Shown one piece after another: positions 29,180-37,097 of a stretch of DNA of 64,000 nucleotides (within the stretch, counting starts at the first letter, position 1; every line of letters starts with the position of its first letter). The notes under the pieces are model-generated. The model did no database searches. It saw only the letters and a list, made by a program, of their open reading frames with translations, and was not told where the DNA came from. Origin of the DNA: CAWKGC01 sp963849005 (GTDB taxonomy: Bacteria > Pseudomonadota > Gammaproteobacteria > Burkholderiales > Usitatibacteraceae); assembly GCA_963849005.1 (NCBI GenBank), contig CAWKGC010000024.1, positions 284,513 through 348,512 on the forward strand. Reading direction: 5' to 3'. Made by a program: the position numbers and the translations under genes.

Positions 29180-29989
29180 ATGAAGAAGTTGTTGCCGGGG
29201 TTGCTTGCTGCCGTATTCGCCGCACCGCTCGCGCACGCCGCCGCCGACATCGAGGCCGGCAAGGCCAAGGTCGCCAACGTCTGCGGCGCCTGCCACGGCG
29301 TCACCGGCGTGAGCGTGAGCGAGACCATCCCCAACCTCGCCGGGCAGCGCGCGGGCTATCTCGAGGCGCAGCTGAAGGCGCTGAAGGACGGCTCGCGCAA
29401 GAACCCGATCATGAATGCGATCGCCGCCCAGCTCTCGCCGGCGGACATCGCCAACGTGGCGGCGTACTTTGCTTCCCTGCAGGGCGCGGCGGCGGGAGCG
29501 AAGTCCGATTTCCTGCCCAACGTCGCCAAGACCGGCATGGTGTTCCCGGAGAACTACAAGGCCACGTTCACGAAATACTTCACCAAGGATTTCCCGGCGA
29601 CCAAGCAGGTGCGCTACTACTACGCCAACAATGCGGCGCTCCAGGCGGTGAAGGCGGACAAGTCGATCCCGGACGGAGCGGTCCTGTTCGCCGAGGTGTA
29701 TTCCGCCAAGCTCGATGCCGACAAGAACCCGGTGAAGGGCGCCGACGGTTACTTCGTGCCCGACCAGCTGATGTTCTTCACCGCGATGGAGCGCGAGGCG
29801 GGCTGGGGCAAGGACATCCCCGAGATGCTGCGCAACGAGGACTGGAACTACGCCATCTTCACCACGGCGAAGCAGCATCGGCCGGGCGTGAACCAGGCGG
29901 AGTGCCTTGCCTGCCACAAGCCGCTGGACCAGGCGAGCTACACCTTCACGATCAAGGAGCTCACCGCGGCCGCGAAGTCGAAGTACTAG
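29180..29989 (+). CDS. Cytochrome c - cytochrome P460 domain fusion protein (copy 1)
   Basis: 269 residues: signal peptide LLPGLLAAVFAAPLAHA, an N-terminal class I cytochrome c domain with CGACH at about residue 39 and the axial-Met region NPIMNAIAAQLSPADIANVAAYFASL, then a C-terminal P460-like domain (FPENYKATFTKYFTKDFPATKQVRYYYAN ... MFFTAMEREAGWGKDIPEMLRNEDWNYAIF) ending with its own haem motif CLACH near residue 250. Cytochromes P460 oxidise hydroxylamine in ammonia oxidisers and detoxify it elsewhere; the crosslinking Lys of P460 cannot be assigned by eye. The start is supported by AAGAGGGG. A second, similar gene follows 19 bases later. Confidence 0.82.
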   Translation: MKKLLPGLLAAVFAAPLAHAAADIEAGKAKVANVCGACHGVTGVSVSETIPNLAGQRAGYLEAQLKALKDGSRKNPIMNAIAAQLSPADIANVAAYFASLQGAAAGAKSDFLPNVAKTGMVFPENYKATFTKYFTKDFPATKQVRYYYANNAALQAVKADKSIPDGAVLFAEVYSAKLDADKNPVKGADGYFVPDQLMFFTAMEREAGWGKDIPEMLRNEDWNYAIFTTAKQHRPGVNQAECLACHKPLDQASYTFTIKELTAAAKSKY

Positions 29990-30008
29990 GCCGGGAGACG
30001 GGGTCGTC

Positions 30009-30812
30009 GTGAAGAGTGCCTTTGCAGGGTTGTTCCTCGGGTTGGCCGCAGCATCGCTGGCGCAGGCGGCCGACATCGAGGCCGGCAAGGCCACGGCGGC
30101 GTCGGTCTGCGCCCCATGCCACGGCATGACAGGGGTGAGCTCGGGCGAACCCGTCCCCAACCTCGCGGGACAGCGCCCGGGCTATCTCGAGTCGCAGATG
30201 AACGCGATGAAGAGCGGCTCGCGCAAGAGCCCGGTCATGGGCGAGATCGCGGCGAAGCTCACGCCGGCGGAGATGGCGAATGCCGCCGCGTACTTCGCCT
30301 CGCTGAAGGCGGCCGCGGAGGAAGGCAAGTCCGACTTCCTGCCCAGCATCACGAAGACCGGCATGGCGTTCCCGGAGAACTACAAGGCCGCGTTCACGAA
30401 GTACCACACCCTCAATTTCCCCGCGACCAGGCAAGTGCGGTATTTCTACGCAAACAGCGTGGCGATGCAGGCGGCGAAGGCGGGCAAGGCGTTGCCGGAT
30501 GGCGCTGTGCTCTTCACCGAAGTGCACGCCGCGAAGATCGACCTCATGGCGGACAAGCCGGAGGTGGGGCCCGACGGCTTCTACGTCCCGGGCGCGCTGC
30601 TGTATTACATCGCGATGGAGCGCCAGCCGGGCTGGGGCAAGGACATCCCCGAAGTGCTGCGCAATGAAGACTGGAACTACGCCGTCTTCACCAGGGCGAA
30701 GCAGCAGCGGCCGGGCGTGAACCTGGCGGAATGCCTCGCCTGCCACAAGCCGCTCGACGACACGAGCTACGCCTTCACGCTGAAGGAGCTCACGGCGGCT
30801 GCGAAGAAATGA
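30009..30812 (+). CDS. Cytochrome c - cytochrome P460 domain fusion protein (copy 2)
   Basis: A tandem paralogue of the gene just upstream, 267 residues, starting at GTG 30009 with signal peptide AFAGLFLGLAAASLAQA. Haem motifs CAPCH (N-terminal) and CLACH (C-terminal) are conserved, as are the block FPENYKAAFTKY...TRQVRYFYAN and GWGKDIPEVLRNEDWNYAVF. Where copy 1 has YFVPDQLMFFTAMERE, this copy has FYVPGALLYYIAMERQ. The pair probably arose by local duplication. Its stop overlaps the ATG of the HNH nuclease gene. A role as electron acceptors for the divergent dehydrogenase, or in hydroxylamine or NO removal, is possible. Confidence 0.82.
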   Translation: MKSAFAGLFLGLAAASLAQAADIEAGKATAASVCAPCHGMTGVSSGEPVPNLAGQRPGYLESQMNAMKSGSRKSPVMGEIAAKLTPAEMANAAAYFASLKAAAEEGKSDFLPSITKTGMAFPENYKAAFTKYHTLNFPATRQVRYFYANSVAMQAAKAGKALPDGAVLFTEVHAAKIDLMADKPEVGPDGFYVPGALLYYIAMERQPGWGKDIPEVLRNEDWNYAVFTRAKQQRPGVNLAECLACHKPLDDTSYAFTLKELTAAAKK

Positions 30813-31174
30813 GCGATCCGGGCAAGCTGGACCGCATCGTCGCCGACGCCCGGCGCGCGGCCGATGCGCGCGGTGAAACCTACCGGGACCGGGCGCTCAA
30901 GATCTACCCGTGGATCTGCGGGCGCTGCGCGCGCGAGTTCACGCGCGCCAACCTGCGCGAACTGACGGTCCACCATCGCGACCACAACCACGACAACAAT
31001 CCGCCCGACGGCAGCAATTGGGAACTGCTGTGCCTGTACTGCCACGACAACGAGCACCAGCGGCAACTGGAGGCGGGCGGCGGAGGGGGTGGTGCAGAAG
31101 TACAGAAGCTCGCGACACATTCACCTTTCGCGGACCTTAAGGCGAAGCTCGCGGGGAAGCAATCGAAGTCGTGA
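30809..31174 (+). CDS. yajD: YajD-family HNH nuclease
   Basis: 121 residues. The HNH fold is clear: zinc-ligand Cys pair ICGRCAREF, catalytic VHHRDHNHDNNPPDGSNWELLCLYCHDNEHQ with the second Cys pair. This matches the small YajD nucleases of proteobacteria, whose cellular role is not known. The ATG overlaps the stop of the c/P460 gene (ATGA). A Gly-rich linker leads to a Lys-rich tail. Convergent with higA. Confidence 0.88.
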   Translation: MSDPGKLDRIVADARRAADARGETYRDRALKIYPWICGRCAREFTRANLRELTVHHRDHNHDNNPPDGSNWELLCLYCHDNEHQRQLEAGGGGGGAEVQKLATHSPFADLKAKLAGKQSKS

Positions 31175-31188
31175 ACCGACCCTCCGAT

Positions 31189-31566
31189 CTAGGCCGCCTC
31201 TCGCCGAGTTTCGTAGCGACGGATCAGGACGGACGAAGGAATCCCGAGTCCCTCCGACAATCGGCGAATCATCTCGAGTGACAGCGCGCGGTTGCGGTTG
31301 AGAATCTCTGCAACGCGCGCCCGGGAGCCGATGTAGGGCTCGAGATCCTTGCGCGAGAGTCCCCGTGACTCCATCACGTAGTTCAGGAAGTCGATCGGGT
31401 CGGGGTCGGGCATCGGATAGTGCTTCGCCTCGTAGGCCTGGACGAGGAGCATCAGCACCTCGAGATGCTCTGCATCACGAGATCGTTCCGGCGCGTCCCA
31501 CAGTCGCTCAACCTCCTTGAGGGCGGCGGCGTGGTCGCGCTTGGTGCGGATCGGTCGAAGTTCCAT
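31189..31566 (-). CDS. higA: HigA-type antitoxin (XRE helix-turn-helix)
   Basis: 125 residues. The N-terminal half is helical (AAALKEVERLWDA) and the C-terminal half carries an XRE-like HTH: MESRGLSRKDLEPYIGSRARVAEILNRNRALSLEMIRRLSEGLGIPSSVLI. The layout matches the HigA antitoxins paired with HigB of PF09907 type. It lies 9 bases after the toxin gene on the same strand, toxin first, as in hig operons. It likely represses its own operon through the palindrome upstream of higB. Confidence 0.9.
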   Translation of the reverse strand: MELRPIRTKRDHAAALKEVERLWDAPERSRDAEHLEVLMLLVQAYEAKHYPMPDPDPIDFLNYVMESRGLSRKDLEPYIGSRARVAEILNRNRALSLEMIRRLSEGLGIPSSVLIRRYETRREAA

Positions 31567-31575
31567 TGCATTGCC

Positions 31576-31869
31576 TCAGACAGTTGCGGCGTCCACCCGG
31601 TCGTAGTCGCGGTGGGTGCCGATGAAGCGGATGAACATTGCCTTGCGGTTGTAGTGCACGGCGACGACCAGCCGGTAGCTGTTCCCCTTGATGTCGAATA
31701 CCACGCGGTTGCCGGGAATGAAGCTCGCCGAGCGGTACGCGGCCCGGATATCCGCCGGGCCCGTCCACTCTGCCCTGCTCGCAAGGGCGTACCACGATCG
31801 AAGCGGCATCTCCGCGTCCGGATGCCGGCGCCAGAAATCACGCAGGGTCCCGACAGCGACGATACGCAT
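31576..31869 (-). CDS. higB: HigB-type mRNA interferase toxin
   Basis: 97 residues: VGTLRDFWRRHPDAEMPLRSWYALASRAEWTGPADIRAAY, the HigB family start, then VVFDIKGNSYRLVVAVHYNRKAMFIRFIGTHRDYDRVDA, the RelE-like strand-rich core with basic residues needed for mRNA cleavage on the ribosome. First gene of the higBA pair; ATG at 31869. Confidence 0.9.
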   Translation of the reverse strand: MRIVAVGTLRDFWRRHPDAEMPLRSWYALASRAEWTGPADIRAAYRSASFIPGNRVVFDIKGNSYRLVVAVHYNRKAMFIRFIGTHRDYDRVDAATV

Positions 31870-31882
31870 CGAATCCTACGCC

Positions 31883-31899
31883 GCTCCCAACATGGGAGC
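31883..31899 (-). promoter_or_regulatory. Palindromic operator of higBA
   Basis: GCTCCCA-ACA-TGGGAGC is a perfect inverted repeat with 7-bp arms, ending 13 bases upstream of the higB start codon. Its place and symmetry fit a HigA dimer operator. Only the symmetry is seen; binding is inferred. Confidence 0.55.
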
Positions 31900-32025
31900 A
31901 AGGGGGCGGGCCGGATGGAGTGAGGGATGAGGCATGACGGAAGGAATTGTCTATGCCCCTCAAACGCGCCTCCCGACTGGGCGGCTGACAAAGCGGACGC
32001 GATCGCGCCCGCGCATGGCCCTCGT

Positions 32026-32922
32026 TCAATCGATCGCGTAACGAAGCTGCAGCCTGAAGCTGGCGAGCGGATCCCGTTCGGAATTGAAGTCCGGCGGGCG
32101 GCGCACGTCGAGCGGCACATACAGCACTTCGGCGGCCACGCTCCATTGCCGGTCGAAATCGTAGCGCGTGCCGACCGTGAGCCACGGCAGGTTGCTGCCG
32201 GAGGTCACGCGCGAGCGATCGGAATACCCGGACAACTGCGCGTCCACCTGCACCTCGAGATCGGCCCGCGCGATGCCGGCGCTCGCGTACCACTTCCAGT
32301 CGCCGGCGTCGTAGCCCAGGGTCGCGTCGATGCCGTAGTAGTTCGTGGTGAATGTATCGCTCGAGGCGGACTGGCAGCCGAAGGGATTCTGCGCGGGGTC
32401 GGTCACCCCGGCCAGCCGCGCCGGGCAGGTGATGTCCCCGGTCACCTTTCCCACCTGGCCGAGCGCGCGCATCGAGAAGGCGATGTTGTCCTGCTCGTAG
32501 AGCCGCCTGCCGATGGCGAAGGCGACGAGGTTGCGCGCGCGCGAGCCGTTGATTTCCAGTGGCGGCGTGTAGCCCAGTTCCGCGACCCAGCCCTCGGGCA
32601 GCCCGAGCGCCACCCGCAAGCGCCCGACCACCGGCGACTTGTTGAGGTCCTCCTGCTTGGAGCCGCCGAAGCCAACCTCCTGCTGCGAGTCGGAGAGCCG
32701 CGGGATGCTGCCGGCTTCGAGCGCGACCATCCATTTCCAGGGCGGCAGTTTTGCCGTCTCGCCGAACGAGGTCATCAATGTCGTGCCCGTGAAATAGCGC
32801 ATCGCCCAGCCTTCCGGGCTGTCGCTGGCGACGTTCATGTTGTCTTCCACGACGGCCTGCGCGAACGCGGGCGCGCCGGGCAGCAGCATGGATACGCAAA
32901 GGACGAGATACGGGACGCGCAT
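32026..32922 (-). CDS. Outer-membrane beta-barrel-like protein of unknown function
   Basis: 298 residues with signal peptide YLVLCVSMLLPGAPAFA. The mature protein alternates short polar and hydrophobic strands (WKWMVALEAGSIP, VAELGYTPPLEI, TLGYDAGDWKWYASAGIARADLEVQVDA, WLTVGTRYDFDRQWSVAAEVLYVPLDV) and ends with a strand finishing in Tyr-Ala-Ile-Asp, typical of outer-membrane barrels. One Cys pair (TCPARL, GCQSA) may bridge a loop. The start at 32922 has AGAGGA upstream. No specific family is recognised; a role as a small-molecule porin or envelope sensor is possible. Confidence 0.65.
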   Translation of the reverse strand: MRVPYLVLCVSMLLPGAPAFAQAVVEDNMNVASDSPEGWAMRYFTGTTLMTSFGETAKLPPWKWMVALEAGSIPRLSDSQQEVGFGGSKQEDLNKSPVVGRLRVALGLPEGWVAELGYTPPLEINGSRARNLVAFAIGRRLYEQDNIAFSMRALGQVGKVTGDITCPARLAGVTDPAQNPFGCQSASSDTFTTNYYGIDATLGYDAGDWKWYASAGIARADLEVQVDAQLSGYSDRSRVTSGSNLPWLTVGTRYDFDRQWSVAAEVLYVPLDVRRPPDFNSERDPLASFRLQLRYAID

Positions 32923-33092
32923 GCGGGATCCTCTCACGGGATGCTACGAAGCGCGGCGGAAAATGGATGTGCCGAAGAGTGCGCGGGCGCGGGCGAGTGC
33001 CTCGGCCGCCGTTGCGGATCGCCGGGCAGCATGCCAATATCCAGTGCGCCGATTTCCGCTCGGATGCACCGGCGCCATTCGCAATTCCCGTG

Positions 33093-34421
33093 ATGCCAAT
33101 GAACCCAGAAGGTGAAGCAACCAAGCCCGTCGAGTCGCTTCCGGACCGCGCGATCCTGCTCGTGGTTTGCGCGTATGCCGCCGCTTTCGTCGTGTTCGGG
33201 CTTGTCGTCGATGGCCCTGCCCAGGTCCTGCGCGGCCTCGCCGGGATCGTCACGACCCGCGACGCGCTGCTGACGGACTATTTCGGCATCGGCGGCATCG
33301 GCGCGGGCTGCGTGAACGCCGGGCTGCTCACCCTGTGCGCATGCTTCGCCTATCACCGCGCGAAGGCGAAGATCGACGGCGCAGCGGTCGCCTGCCTGTT
33401 CCTGGTCCTCGGCTTCGGCCTGTTCGGCAAGAACCTGTTCAACGTCTGGTCGATCGTCCTCGGCGTCTTCCTGTATGCGCGGTTCCGGCGCGAACCCTTT
33501 TCCGCCCACATCAACACGGCGTTCTTCGGTGCGGCGCTGGCCCCGGTGTTCTCGGAAATCCTGTTCAGCACTTCGCTGTCGCTCGAGATCCGGCTGCCGC
33601 TCGCGCTGGCGACCAGCCTCGTCATCGGTTTCATCCTGCCCGCGGCCGCAGCGCAGCTGTTCAAGGCCCACATGGGCTTCAGCCTGTACAACATGGGCTT
33701 CACCGCCGGCATCGTCGGCACGCTGGTCGTCGCCGCGTACAAGTCCTTCGGCTTCGTTCCGGACCCGGTCATGATCTGGACGACCGGCAACAACCTCCTG
33801 CTCGGCAGCTTCCTCGCGGCGGTGCTCGGGTCGATGGTCGTGGTCGGCTGGTACCTCGACCGCGCGCTGGCATCGCGGCTGAAGGCGATCGTCGCGTCGT
33901 CCGGGCAGGCGCCGACCGATTTCATCGCCCTCGCGGGCTTCGGGCCGACGCTCGCCAACATGGGACTCGCGGGCGCGGTCGGCACCGCCTACGTGCTGCT
34001 GGTCGGCGGCGACCTCAACGGGCCCGTCATCGGCGCGATCCTGACCATCGTCGGTTTCGCGGCGTTCGGGAAGCATCCGCGCAACATCGTCCCGATCATG
34101 CTGGGCGTGTTCCTGGGCTCGCTCGCCAAGCCGTTTGGCGCCGCCGACCCGTCGATCGTGCTGGCGGCGCTGTTCGGGACGACGCTCGCGCCGATCGCCG
34201 GCCGCTTCGGATGGCACTGGGGCATCGTGGCGGGGCTCATCCATTCGTCGGCGGCGTTGAGCGTCGGGTCGCTGCACGCCGGCCTCAACCTCTACAACAA
34301 CGGCTTCGCCGCCGGCATCGTGGCCGCCGTTCTCGCGCCGGTCATCATCGCCATCCGGGCAGGGCGCGATCGCGCAGAGGCGCCCGCGCCGGCGCAGCCG
34401 CCGGACGCAAACCGGCAGTAG
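33093..34421 (+). CDS. DUF1576-type polytopic membrane protein with internal duplication
   Basis: 442 residues, about 12 membrane helices. Two halves are related: GIGGIGAGCVNAGLLTL/LFLVLGFGLFGKNLFNVWSIVLGVFLYA in the first pairs with GLAGAVGTAYVLLVGG/LTIVGFAAFGKHPRNIVPIMLGVFLGS in the second, and HMGFSLYNMGFTAGIVG pairs with HAGLNLYNNGFAAGIVA. This matches the uncharacterised DUF1576 family. The start is ATG 33093 (or 33099). It is convergent with a urea transporter and beside the urease operon, so a link to urea, ammonium or nickel movement is possible. The fold suggests an inverted- or tandem-repeat transporter; no transport class can be assigned. Confidence 0.75.
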   Translation: MPMNPEGEATKPVESLPDRAILLVVCAYAAAFVVFGLVVDGPAQVLRGLAGIVTTRDALLTDYFGIGGIGAGCVNAGLLTLCACFAYHRAKAKIDGAAVACLFLVLGFGLFGKNLFNVWSIVLGVFLYARFRREPFSAHINTAFFGAALAPVFSEILFSTSLSLEIRLPLALATSLVIGFILPAAAAQLFKAHMGFSLYNMGFTAGIVGTLVVAAYKSFGFVPDPVMIWTTGNNLLLGSFLAAVLGSMVVVGWYLDRALASRLKAIVASSGQAPTDFIALAGFGPTLANMGLAGAVGTAYVLLVGGDLNGPVIGAILTIVGFAAFGKHPRNIVPIMLGVFLGSLAKPFGAADPSIVLAALFGTTLAPIAGRFGWHWGIVAGLIHSSAALSVGSLHAGLNLYNNGFAAGIVAAVLAPVIIAIRAGRDRAEAPAPAQPPDANRQ

Positions 34422-34435
34422 TCGCGGCCCGGGCG

Positions 34436-35440
34436 CTAGCCCGCGCCGTCGGGCTTCGCGGCCGCGGCGCTGTCGAAACTCTGCTTCGGCAGCAGGAAGA
34501 TCCAGGTCACGAGCACGAACGGCGCGGTGAGCGCCGGGATGGCGAACGGCGTCAACGCCACGTTGAACGCCGCCTGCGCGACGACGGTGAAGATCGTGCC
34601 GAGGGCGGCATAGGCCGCGACGCGCACGCCGGGCGGGTGAAACACCGTGGCCAGCGCGACCGCCGTCAGCACCGGGCTGAAGCCGAGCAGGCCGCCCGTG
34701 ATCAGGTCGCTTTCCGCGCCGAGCAGGTGCGCGGTGAGGACTGCGAGGATCGCGCCGCCCACCGCCGCGACCGCCGCGGCAAGCGAATTGACGGCAAGCC
34801 CGGCAAGGAAGAGCAGGGCGGCGACGACGCTGGCCTTCAGGAACACCTGCGAGATGCTGAACATCGCGGCTTTCAGGAAATCGCCCGCATCGAGCTGCGC
34901 GGAGGCGACCGGCTCGAACGGCACGATCACGCCCGCGGCAGGCAGCGCATCGCCGGAGATCCCCGCGAACCCGTAGGTCGCCAGCAGCAGCAGCCAGGTG
35001 ACGAGCACGAAGGGAAAGGTCAGCGTCGGCACGCCGAGGGCCTTCAGGGCATTGGCCGTGGCCGACATCGTCACGACCGACACGGCCGCACCCAGCGCGA
35101 CATATACCCAGAGCAGCGGGCCGGGCGCGATGAAGGTCGCGAGCGCCAGCCCCACGAGGAAACCATTGAAGCCGTAGAGCCCGGCGCGAACCGAGGCCTC
35201 TTCGACGCGCAGCATCCGGGCAGCGAGCGTCGAGACGACCACGGCGATCACGCCGCAGATCGCCACCTGCGGCACGCCCGCGGCAATCGACCCCCACGCG
35301 ATCGCGGCGAGGAACAGCGCGCCGCTCAGGGGATTGTCCTGGAACATCACCTGGCCGATGCCGCGCAGGTTGATGTCGATGAAGCGCAAGGCGCCCGACG
35401 ATGCGCAAAGCGACTCCCAGCCGGACAGGTATGCCTTCAT
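34436..35440 (-). CDS. utp: Urea transporter (UT family)
   Basis: 334 residues of the UT/Yut urea channel family. The family signature appears twice, as expected for the duplicated fold: LRGIGQVMFQDNPLSGALFLAAI near residue 25 with LPFVLVTWLLLLA-like TFPFVLVTWLLLLATYG near 145, and LLGFSPVLTAVAL with TAPFVLVTWIFLLP near 310. GLYGFNGFLVGLAL is the first-repeat loop. It is a selective urea channel in the inner membrane. It is last in the urease operon, 34 bases after ureD, so import and hydrolysis are co-expressed. Confidence 0.93.
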   Translation of the reverse strand: MKAYLSGWESLCASSGALRFIDINLRGIGQVMFQDNPLSGALFLAAIAWGSIAAGVPQVAICGVIAVVVSTLAARMLRVEEASVRAGLYGFNGFLVGLALATFIAPGPLLWVYVALGAAVSVVTMSATANALKALGVPTLTFPFVLVTWLLLLATYGFAGISGDALPAAGVIVPFEPVASAQLDAGDFLKAAMFSISQVFLKASVVAALLFLAGLAVNSLAAAVAAVGGAILAVLTAHLLGAESDLITGGLLGFSPVLTAVALATVFHPPGVRVAAYAALGTIFTVVAQAAFNVALTPFAIPALTAPFVLVTWIFLLPKQSFDSAAAAKPDGAG

Positions 35441-35474
35441 TGGAATCCTCCGTCGTGGATGGCGGGAGGGGACC

Positions 35475-36431
35475 CTACCGCCAGAAGAATGGGGGCGGGA
35501 TGGCGGCGCCGGTGATCTCCCGGCGCGCGACTTCCCAGAATTCGCGCACCTTCGCCTTCACCTGCGCGGTGTCGCGGCCGAGGACCTTGTAGATGAGGCC
35601 CGCGTCGTTGGGCAACTTGCACGCGCCGAATGCCACGCCCCGTTCCAGGTCGACGTCCGCGTCGAGTTGCGCGTGGATGCGTTCGGCTATGTCCGCGGGC
35701 GTGCACAGGACCACGTTGCCGAATGCCTCGAAGCCGTTCATCACGCCGGCCTGCCGCATGGGGTTGCGCAAGGGCTCGACCAGCAGCTTCTCGCTGAACA
35801 AGGGCTGCCCGCCGGGCCGCGCGGCCGTGGTCGCCAGCGACAGCAGCGTGGCGCCGAAACATTCGTCCGGGTGGTGGTGCCTGCGGCCCGGCTGCACGAT
35901 TTCCGAACAGAGCATCGAGGCGGAAGGGTCGATGGTGATGCGCGTGTCGCTCGCGAAGCGCGCCTGGCGGTGGGGGATCAGCGGCTCGGGGAGGAACTCG
36001 AGGTAGGCGCCCTCGCCCAGCGTGAAGGACTGCGACTGCATCGCGAAATTGGCGTCCATCGAGTGGACCTTGGTCGCCGACTGCGTGGTGACATGCGCCC
36101 GCGCGCCCGGCCCCAGCGACACGTCGAGCGCCAGCCGGTCTCCCTGCAGCACGCAGCCCGAGGTGGTGATCATGAACAGCCACGCCATGTCCGGAAGCGC
36201 GTCGTCGCAATGCAGTGCGCGCTGCGCCAGGAAGGGCGTGCGCGACTCGAGGTCGGCGAGGATGGTGCGCCCGTCGCGGTGCTCGAATCCCAGGCGCAGC
36301 CGGCCCGACTTGCCGACGGCGCCGCTGCGCATCTGCGGCGGCTCGTCGCGATAGGGCGCGAACTCCCCCGGCACGCTGAGCGGCATGGGGGCCGGGGGTG
36401 AGGGGGACAAGGCCGCCTCGGCCACGACCAT
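35475..36431 (-). CDS. ureD: Urease accessory protein UreD
   Basis: UreD (UreH) is the scaffold that joins UreF and UreG to apo-urease during nickel insertion. Key matches: GRLRLGFEHRDGRTILADLESRTPFLAQRALHCDDALPDMAWLFMITTSGCVLQGDRL, HVTTQSATKVHSM, LEFLPEPLIPHRQARF and LLVEPLRNPMRQAGVMNG. Length 318-319 residues. Starts at ATG 36431 (or GTG 36434), overlapping the ureG stop. In most proteobacteria ureD is first in the operon; here it is at the end, after ureG. Confidence 0.96.
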   Translation of the reverse strand: MVVAEAALSPSPPAPMPLSVPGEFAPYRDEPPQMRSGAVGKSGRLRLGFEHRDGRTILADLESRTPFLAQRALHCDDALPDMAWLFMITTSGCVLQGDRLALDVSLGPGARAHVTTQSATKVHSMDANFAMQSQSFTLGEGAYLEFLPEPLIPHRQARFASDTRITIDPSASMLCSEIVQPGRRHHHPDECFGATLLSLATTAARPGGQPLFSEKLLVEPLRNPMRQAGVMNGFEAFGNVVLCTPADIAERIHAQLDADVDLERGVAFGACKLPNDAGLIYKVLGRDTAQVKAKVREFWEVARREITGAAIPPPFFWR

Positions 36432-37072
36432 CACGCAGCCTGCCCCGCCGCGACCTTGAGGTCGAAGAGCAGGTCTTCGCGGATCAGCTGCACGAGCTCG
36501 GGGATGCCCTCGCCCGTGCGGCAGTTGGTGAACAGGAACGGCTTGTCGCCGCGCATCAGCTTGGAGTCGCGCGCCATTACCTCGAGGCTCGCGCCGACGT
36601 AGGGCGCCAGGTCGGTCTTGTTGATGACCAGGATGTCCGACTGCGTGATCCCGGGGCCGTTCTTGCGCGGGATCTTGTCGCCCGCGGCGACGTCGATCAC
36701 GTAGATGAAGAAATCCACCAGCGCCGGCGAGAAGGTGAGGGTGAGGTTGTCGCCGCCACTTTCGATCAGCACCACGTCGCCGTCGGGGAAGCGCGCTTCC
36801 ATGTCCTCGACCGCCGCGAGGTTCATGCTGGGATCCTCGCGCACCGCGGTGTGCGGGCAGGCGCCGGTCTCCACGCCGATGATGCGCTCCTCGAGGAGGA
36901 TTCCCTTGAGCGTGCGCTGCACGTGCTTGGCGTCCTCGGTCGTCACCACGTCGTTGGTGATGATGAGTATCTTGATGCCCATCTCCAGCAGCGGAGGCGT
37001 GATGGCCTCCACGATCGCCGTCTTGCCCGAGCCGACGGGCCCGCCGATGCCGATTCGCGTGATTTTCTTCAC
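36431..37072 (-). CDS. ureG: Urease accessory GTPase UreG
   Basis: UreG is the SIMIBI-class GTPase that delivers nickel to the urease active site. P-loop GGPVGSGKTAIVEA, the metal-binding Cys-Pro-His in TGACPHTAVRED, Walker B-like VLIESGGDNLTLTFSP and the G4-like INKTDLAPYVGA are all present. 213 residues, usual length. It ends with a stop overlapping the ureD start. Confidence 0.97.
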   Translation of the reverse strand: MKKITRIGIGGPVGSGKTAIVEAITPPLLEMGIKILIITNDVVTTEDAKHVQRTLKGILLEERIIGVETGACPHTAVREDPSMNLAAVEDMEARFPDGDVVLIESGGDNLTLTFSPALVDFFIYVIDVAAGDKIPRKNGPGITQSDILVINKTDLAPYVGASLEVMARDSKLMRGDKPFLFTNCRTGEGIPELVQLIREDLLFDLKVAAGQAA

Positions 37073-37097
37073 TTGCCTTCTCTCCGGTCGAAACGAT

